A DNA stretch of 64,000 nt from positions 1,116,001 to 1,180,000 of the forward strand of contig CM000692.1 in NCBI GenBank assembly GCA_000149225.2, read 5' to 3'. The position numbers and the translations under genes were made by a program. Each line of letters begins with the position of its first letter. Within the stretch, counting starts at the first letter, position 1. The notes under the pieces are model-generated. The model did not search any database, was not told where the DNA came from, and was given only the letters and a program-made list of their open reading frames with translations. Source of the stretch: Lachancea kluyveri NRRL Y-12651. Its lineage: Eukaryota > Ascomycota > Saccharomycetes > Saccharomycetales > Saccharomycetaceae. Shown piece after piece: positions 59,800 to 64,000 of the stretch.

Positions 59800-60749
59800 A
59801 TGTCTGATCCTAAAGAAATCATTCAAAGAGTAAGTGTTGCTGCTGATTTTGCTCTCTTCTAATCCACCCTTACTAACTTATTCTCCGCTTCTACCTACAG
59901 GCACAAAAGAAAGCTCAACCTTCTTCGGGTTTCCTCAAACTATTTGGAGCTTCTGATAGTTATAAATACGAAGAGGCTGCAGATTTATACGTGGAAGCTG
60001 CAAACCTTTACAGGTTGCGTAAAGAGCTGGAAAATGCAGGCGATACCTTTACCGCTGCTGCAAACTGTCAGATCAAAGCTAACAACGATGATGAAGCTGG
60101 AAATACCTTTGTCGAGGCTTACAAATGCTATAAGAGTGGGACCTCTCCAACGAAAGCTTGTGAATCTTTAAAGAAGGCCATTGAAATTTTTACCCGTAGA
60201 GGTCAGTTTAGAAGAGGAGCCAATTTCAAATTTGAGCTCGCAGAAATTTTAGAAATGGACTTACAAGAGTACTCGAAAGCTATTGAAAACTACGAAACTG
60301 CAGGTGATTGGTACGCTCAGGACCAAGCACTTGCCTTGGCGAATAAATCGTATCTGAAATGTGCCGATTTGAAAGCTCTAGATGGGCAATATCTTGAAGC
60401 ATGCGAGGTGTACAGTAAGGTTATCAGCAATTCGTTGGGTAATAGGCTAAGCCAATGGTCTTTGAAAGATTATTTTCTAAAAGTAGGCTTGTGCTATTTA
60501 GCTGCTGGCGACAACGTCGCTGCCCAGAGAACTGTTTCAGAGGCTCTAAGCCAAGATCCAAATTTCAGCAACTCCAGAGAATACGATTTGCTAAACTCTC
60601 TGGTAGAATGCTGTAACGAAGGAGACGGTGAGAAACTAAGTGCCAAAGTTTACGAATTCGATAAATTCAGTAAATTGGATAAGTGGAAAACCACAATACT
60701 GCTAAAAATCAAAGACTCCATTGCAGAAGCGGACGATGACTTGCTTTGA
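59800..60749 (+). CDS. SEC17: Alpha-SNAP Sec17, two exons
   Basis: Sec17 recruits the ATPase Sec18/NSF to SNARE complexes after membrane fusion. Exon 1 (59800-59829) encodes [10 protein letters not shown]; exon 2 (59901-60749) continues [20 protein letters not shown]. Together they give 292 residues, the S. cerevisiae length. The TPR-like helices are well kept: [50 protein letters not shown], and [18 protein letters not shown]. The C-terminus ADDDLL matches the conserved end needed to stimulate Sec18. S. cerevisiae SEC17 (YBL050W) also has a 5' intron. The neighbouring genes are not those of S. cerevisiae. Confidence 0.96.
59830..59900 (+). other. SEC17 intron
   Basis: A 71-nt intron with 5' site GTAAGT, branch site TACTAAC at 59871-59877, and 3' site CTACAG at 59895-59900. 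GTAAGT is a variant of the usual yeast GTATGT. Confidence 0.92.
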
Positions 60750-61314
60750 AAATGATGGAAATAATGTTCACTTTGACAACGGATACAGTATCGGTTGTAA
60801 TTCTGCCTTGAGAGCCTATTATCAAAATCCACCTATTTTGTTTCTTGCCTCCCTTATTACGATGCCGAGCTGTTTTATATCTGAAGTTTCCGAAGACGGC
60901 TTTTGAGACAGCGTAATTTAAAGACAAATGGACTAGCTTTTTGATTCTAAATAGATTAAATTTCATCATCCTTTTCTTTTTTAGGCACGTAGTAACGTAA
61001 AAAACCCCTTATCATCCTCAATTTGCCATGAACCTCGGTTCCTCAGAAATCATGGTAGTGGGTGATTAAAAGCACTTAGATAGTATACCCAGAACATAAA
61101 GACCTCACAAGTGTAACGGCTTTAGTGTAGCGAAGAACAAGGCGTGGACCTAAAGGTGACAAAATTGCTTTGACTCCAGGTTACATCGTTGTCCGATTCT
61201 CGAGAATTTTTTTTCTGCCAGGCACAGAATACTGCCACACGGGACACATTCGTAGATATGCTTGCCAAGCACGGACCCCCTTCCCCAAGAAAAAAAATAA
61301 TTGAAACGTAACAC

Positions 61315-61321
61315 TGCACCC
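61315..61321 (+). promoter_or_regulatory. Aft1/Aft2-type iron-response element
   Basis: TGCACCC matches the Aft core YRCACCC, 300 bp upstream of the ferric reductase start. Aft1 induces FRE genes in iron shortage in S. cerevisiae. Confidence 0.6.
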
Positions 61322-61378
61322 ATAAAAAAATTTTAAACTATTCGCATCCTCCTCTACTTTATCTAGGCAAACAAAAAG

Positions 61379-61385
61379 GGCACCC
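61379..61385 (+). promoter_or_regulatory. Second Aft-type element
   Basis: GGCACCC keeps the GCACCC core bound by Aft factors and lies 64 bp from the first element, in the same orientation. Confidence 0.5.
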
Positions 61386-61620
61386 TTGTTTTTCATCAAC
61401 GTTTAGTGAATAGGGATTGGCATGCTGGCCATGAAAGCCTTGGCAGGGTCGAAGTAGTACTCCATGCTCGGCATGCGTTTATCGGTTTGACAACTACCGA
61501 AGAGAGAAATAAGTAAATGGTACTTAAGTAACTAGTTTTGTTGTTTGTCTATACCTCCTTACTTTGAGGATTGTTGGCTATTTGTAATTTTTACATTTTA
61601 CATTCTGTCGTCATTGAACA

Positions 61621-63759
61621 ATGCAGTTTATCAAGCTACTTGCTTTGATTCCTATAATATCACTCGCCGCAGCGTCCGGTGGTTACCGCAAGTATAATGA
61701 AGGTGAATACATTGGTATGTCGTGCAAGTCCGCTTTGACATCCACAGCGATTTTCTGTAAAAAAGACACTACGAAATCTTATGCTTGCCAGTGTTCAAAT
61801 ATAGATGCGATGGGCTCCTTTGTTTACTGTGGCTATCAAGAGTCTAAGACTCCTGAAGAAAGAGAACAGTTTGAAGAGTTTTTTATCGAGCAATGCCCTA
61901 AGGTTACTGCCAAAAAAATTGCTAGTGTGTACACCAATGTTACTTCATATTTGACTAATGTTAAAGATATTCCAAAATTCAACAAGTCTAAACCTATCAA
62001 TGTTCCAATATATTACAAAAAGGCACTTTACAATAACACAATTGCTTCCGTTAAGGCCAGGTACCGTAACTTTGACGATGCAATGGGTTTTGGTGCCGGT
62101 CTTATGGCATACTGGGCCTTGATCTTTTTGTTCGGTATTATACACAACTTGATGAGTAAACTTGCTCCTACACTACTATTGAATATTACAAAGAAGACTT
62201 CTTCTTGGACCCCTGCCAGGTATTATAGAAAGTTCATTTCAATTCCAGCAACTTTTCGCTCTCAGCATGTTGAAAGAAATGTCTTTAGAGGATTGGTTCC
62301 AACTAGATTAGAGTCATTAGTGGTGTTTGGGTTTTTTGTTTTAGTTGTCGTTTTTGAAGCTACTAGGTATCATTACGTTGAAAACGATACAATTTGGCCT
62401 AAGAAAGACGTTCAAATGGCACGTTACGTTGGTGACAGAACAGCTGTTATCAGTTTATTTCTGTCTATTTTGACTTTCTTACTGGCTGGTCGTAATAATA
62501 TAATGTTGTGGCTCACTGGTTGGAAACAATCTACCTTTATCACATATCACAAATGGATCGCACGTATCACTGTTTTAAGTTCAGCCGCACATAGTATTGC
62601 AATGTTTGCTGATTCCGTGTGGATGGGTAAGTACGGTACTAGAAAATTGACCGATTGGTACAGATGGGGTTGTGTTGCTATGGTTGCTGCCACCATACTC
62701 TTTTTGCAAGCAGTTTCTTTTCTTCGTGTCTGGAACTACGAAGTGTTTTTGTATATTCATATTGCCATGGCTGTTATATTCCTCGTTGGTGTTTGGAAGC
62801 ACGCCGAAGATTTTAGTTATGATCAGTGGGCATTTGCTTGTGCTGCTATTTGGGTATTTGATAGGGCTGTTAGAATTGGTAGGATCATCTCATTTGGTAC
62901 CAGAGATGCAACAGTTACCATTGTTTCCAATGAAACTTTGCAGGTTACAGTTCCAAAAAGAAAGTGGTGGAAAAGTTTCCCCGGTGCTTACGGTTATGTC
63001 TACTTCCTCAAAAGTGCAGTCTTCTGGCAATCTCACCCATTTACTATTGTTGAGGAAGCAGCCGACCATGTCAAGTTTTACATCAAGATTAAAAAAGGTG
63101 CTACTGAACACATTTACAAGAAACTATTAAACGAACCAAACTACTCTGGCTCGGTGAAGATAACGGTTGAAGGTCCTTACGGTGACCACAAGCCTGTATC
63201 TTCATATGATCAAGTTTTGTTGTATACAGGTGGTAATGGTATTCCGGGTCCATACACTTATGCCAAAGAGATTTTGGAAGCTAAGGAGAGATCTAAGGTT
63301 CAATTCACCAAATTATATTGGGTTATTAGACATTGGCATTCCCTAGATTGGTTTTTGCAAGAATTTAAAACCCTTGAGAAGTATGAAAAGCTACAGGTGG
63401 TCGTTTACGTTACAAAATACGAGGATGCTAAGTTGGGTGAAAAGTTTTTAAATGAAACCTCCACTTCAAACTCCTCTCAAGATGGCGAAAAGAATATGGA
63501 ACTGGATGATGGTGATGCCAGCAATTCTTGGATTGAACCTGTACAAAGGGCTCTGCCTTTCGTAGAGTTTAGACAAGGTAGGCCAGATATAAAGCAATTA
63601 GTTACTCAGGATCTGCGGGAGGCACAAGGTTCAAATGTTGCTGTAATGACTTGTGCTCATCCACATATGTGTGATGAAGTTAGAAACGTTGTTGCCAGCC
63701 AAGCCGGAGAACACAACAGTGGTAGAATCGAATTGTTTGAGGAGTTCCAGACATGGTAG
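61621..63759 (+). CDS. Ferric/cupric reductase, FRE family (FRE2/FRE3-like)
   Basis: A plasma-membrane flavocytochrome that reduces Fe(III), often siderophore-bound, for uptake. It has 712 residues (S. cerevisiae Fre2 and Fre3 have 711). The N-terminus MQFIKLLALIPIISLAAASG is a signal peptide. A Cys-containing extracellular domain follows (CKSALTST, CKKD, CQCSN). The membrane core has haem-binding His in FITYHKWIARITVLSSAAHS and VFLYIHIAMAVIFLVGVWKH. The FAD site is SHPFTIV, and the NADPH parts are VEGPYGDH, YTGGNGIPGPYTYAKEI and VAVMTCAHPHMC, ending EEFQTW. Paralogue identity cannot be fixed by eye. Confidence 0.92.
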   Translation: MQFIKLLALIPIISLAAASGGYRKYNEGEYIGMSCKSALTSTAIFCKKDTTKSYACQCSNIDAMGSFVYCGYQESKTPEEREQFEEFFIEQCPKVTAKKIASVYTNVTSYLTNVKDIPKFNKSKPINVPIYYKKALYNNTIASVKARYRNFDDAMGFGAGLMAYWALIFLFGIIHNLMSKLAPTLLLNITKKTSSWTPARYYRKFISIPATFRSQHVERNVFRGLVPTRLESLVVFGFFVLVVVFEATRYHYVENDTIWPKKDVQMARYVGDRTAVISLFLSILTFLLAGRNNIMLWLTGWKQSTFITYHKWIARITVLSSAAHSIAMFADSVWMGKYGTRKLTDWYRWGCVAMVAATILFLQAVSFLRVWNYEVFLYIHIAMAVIFLVGVWKHAEDFSYDQWAFACAAIWVFDRAVRIGRIISFGTRDATVTIVSNETLQVTVPKRKWWKSFPGAYGYVYFLKSAVFWQSHPFTIVEEAADHVKFYIKIKKGATEHIYKKLLNEPNYSGSVKITVEGPYGDHKPVSSYDQVLLYTGGNGIPGPYTYAKEILEAKERSKVQFTKLYWVIRHWHSLDWFLQEFKTLEKYEKLQVVVYVTKYEDAKLGEKFLNETSTSNSSQDGEKNMELDDGDASNSWIEPVQRALPFVEFRQGRPDIKQLVTQDLREAQGSNVAVMTCAHPHMCDEVRNVVASQAGEHNSGRIELFEEFQTW

Positions 63760-64000
63760 GCGAGTCGGTAGTATCTTAGATTTCCTCCGTTTGCGGCCTA
63801 TGTTATATTTAATATTTTTTTTAAGTTCCAAATAGATGAATAGTATTGATATTTACTCTGCAATCGAGTGTACATTGCTTTTTTCGAAACTGGGAAACTC
63901 ATCTATTTATTTGGTTGGAAACTGCATATTTTAAACAAAAGTTTAATCAAATGTATTTAAAAGAAGTGCTGTGAAAAAAAAAATAAACAAAATATTAAAA

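Larger units (their letters stand above)
60750..61620. promoter_or_regulatory. Ferric reductase upstream region
   Basis: The 871 bases hold the SEC17 3' flank and the promoter of the ferric reductase gene. Two Aft-type CACCC elements lie at 61315 and 61379. GCATGC-containing words near 61420 and 61472 may be further sites. No gene is seen. Confidence 0.55.

Noticed and set aside
60870-60905. TTTCCGAAGA resembling the centromere CDEIII core
   Set aside because: No CDEI at the right distance and no very AT-rich 80-160 bp CDEII between.

Overview
The window is nuclear DNA from a budding yeast of the family Saccharomycetaceae. Genes are dense and mostly intron-free. The few introns are short, carry the yeast branch site TACTAAC, and sit at gene starts. 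The proteins closely resemble those of Saccharomyces cerevisiae. Gene order is the strongest clue to lineage. Relatives of S. cerevisiae chromosome X genes (YJR089W to YJR109C) are interleaved with relatives of chromosome XVI genes (TIF5, THP3, MCM16). Pairs duplicated in S. cerevisiae (JSN1/PUF2, RPL43A/B, URA7/URA8) appear once. This is what a lineage that split before the whole-genome duplication should show; Zygosaccharomyces or Torulaspora fits best, but the genus is a guess.

Layout. 0-18 kb: the end of TIF5, then BIR1, GRR1, a JSN1/PUF2 relative, BUD4 and FIP1. 18-25 kb: IME1 with a 2.6 kb upstream region, RPL43 (its start codon is split by an intron) and SFC1. 25-36 kb: an unrecognised acidic serine-rich protein, a YJR096W-type aldo-keto reductase, an orphan reading frame, a Bem1-like SH3-PX-PB1 protein, YUH1, THP3, a UCH37-type deubiquitinase and AIM25. 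37-43 kb: RSM26, VPS25, MCM16, a CTP synthase and SOD1 (with an intron). 43.5-49 kb: a candidate 58-residue membrane protein, a secretory thioredoxin-fold protein, LIH1, GPA2 and a small polyglutamine protein. 50-64 kb: CPA2, an OPT1-like peptide transporter, a divergent bZIP protein, SEC17 (with an intron) and a FRE-family ferric reductase.

The genes do not form one pathway. Most are housekeeping genes: chromosome segregation (BIR1, MCM16), SCF ubiquitin ligation (GRR1), deubiquitination (YUH1, UCH37), mRNA processing (FIP1, THP3), polarity (BUD4, Bem1-like), meiosis (IME1), vesicle and endosome traffic (SEC17, VPS25), mitochondria (SFC1, AIM25, RSM26) and nucleotide or arginine synthesis (URA7/8, CPA2). 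Regulatory sites fit the genes beside them: Rap1-type sites at RPL43, a Gcn4 site at CPA2 and Aft-type sites at FRE. I saw no tRNA, rRNA, LTR element, CRISPR array or convincing centromere.

The points most worth a second look are an array of AT-hooks in BIR1, a UCH37 gene close to YUH1 (S. cerevisiae lacks UCH37), a Bem1 paralogue with one SH3 domain, a perfect 19-bp inverted repeat upstream of IME1, a possible zinc-binding cluster in IME1, an intron in SOD1, and a run of 45 A immediately after MCM16.
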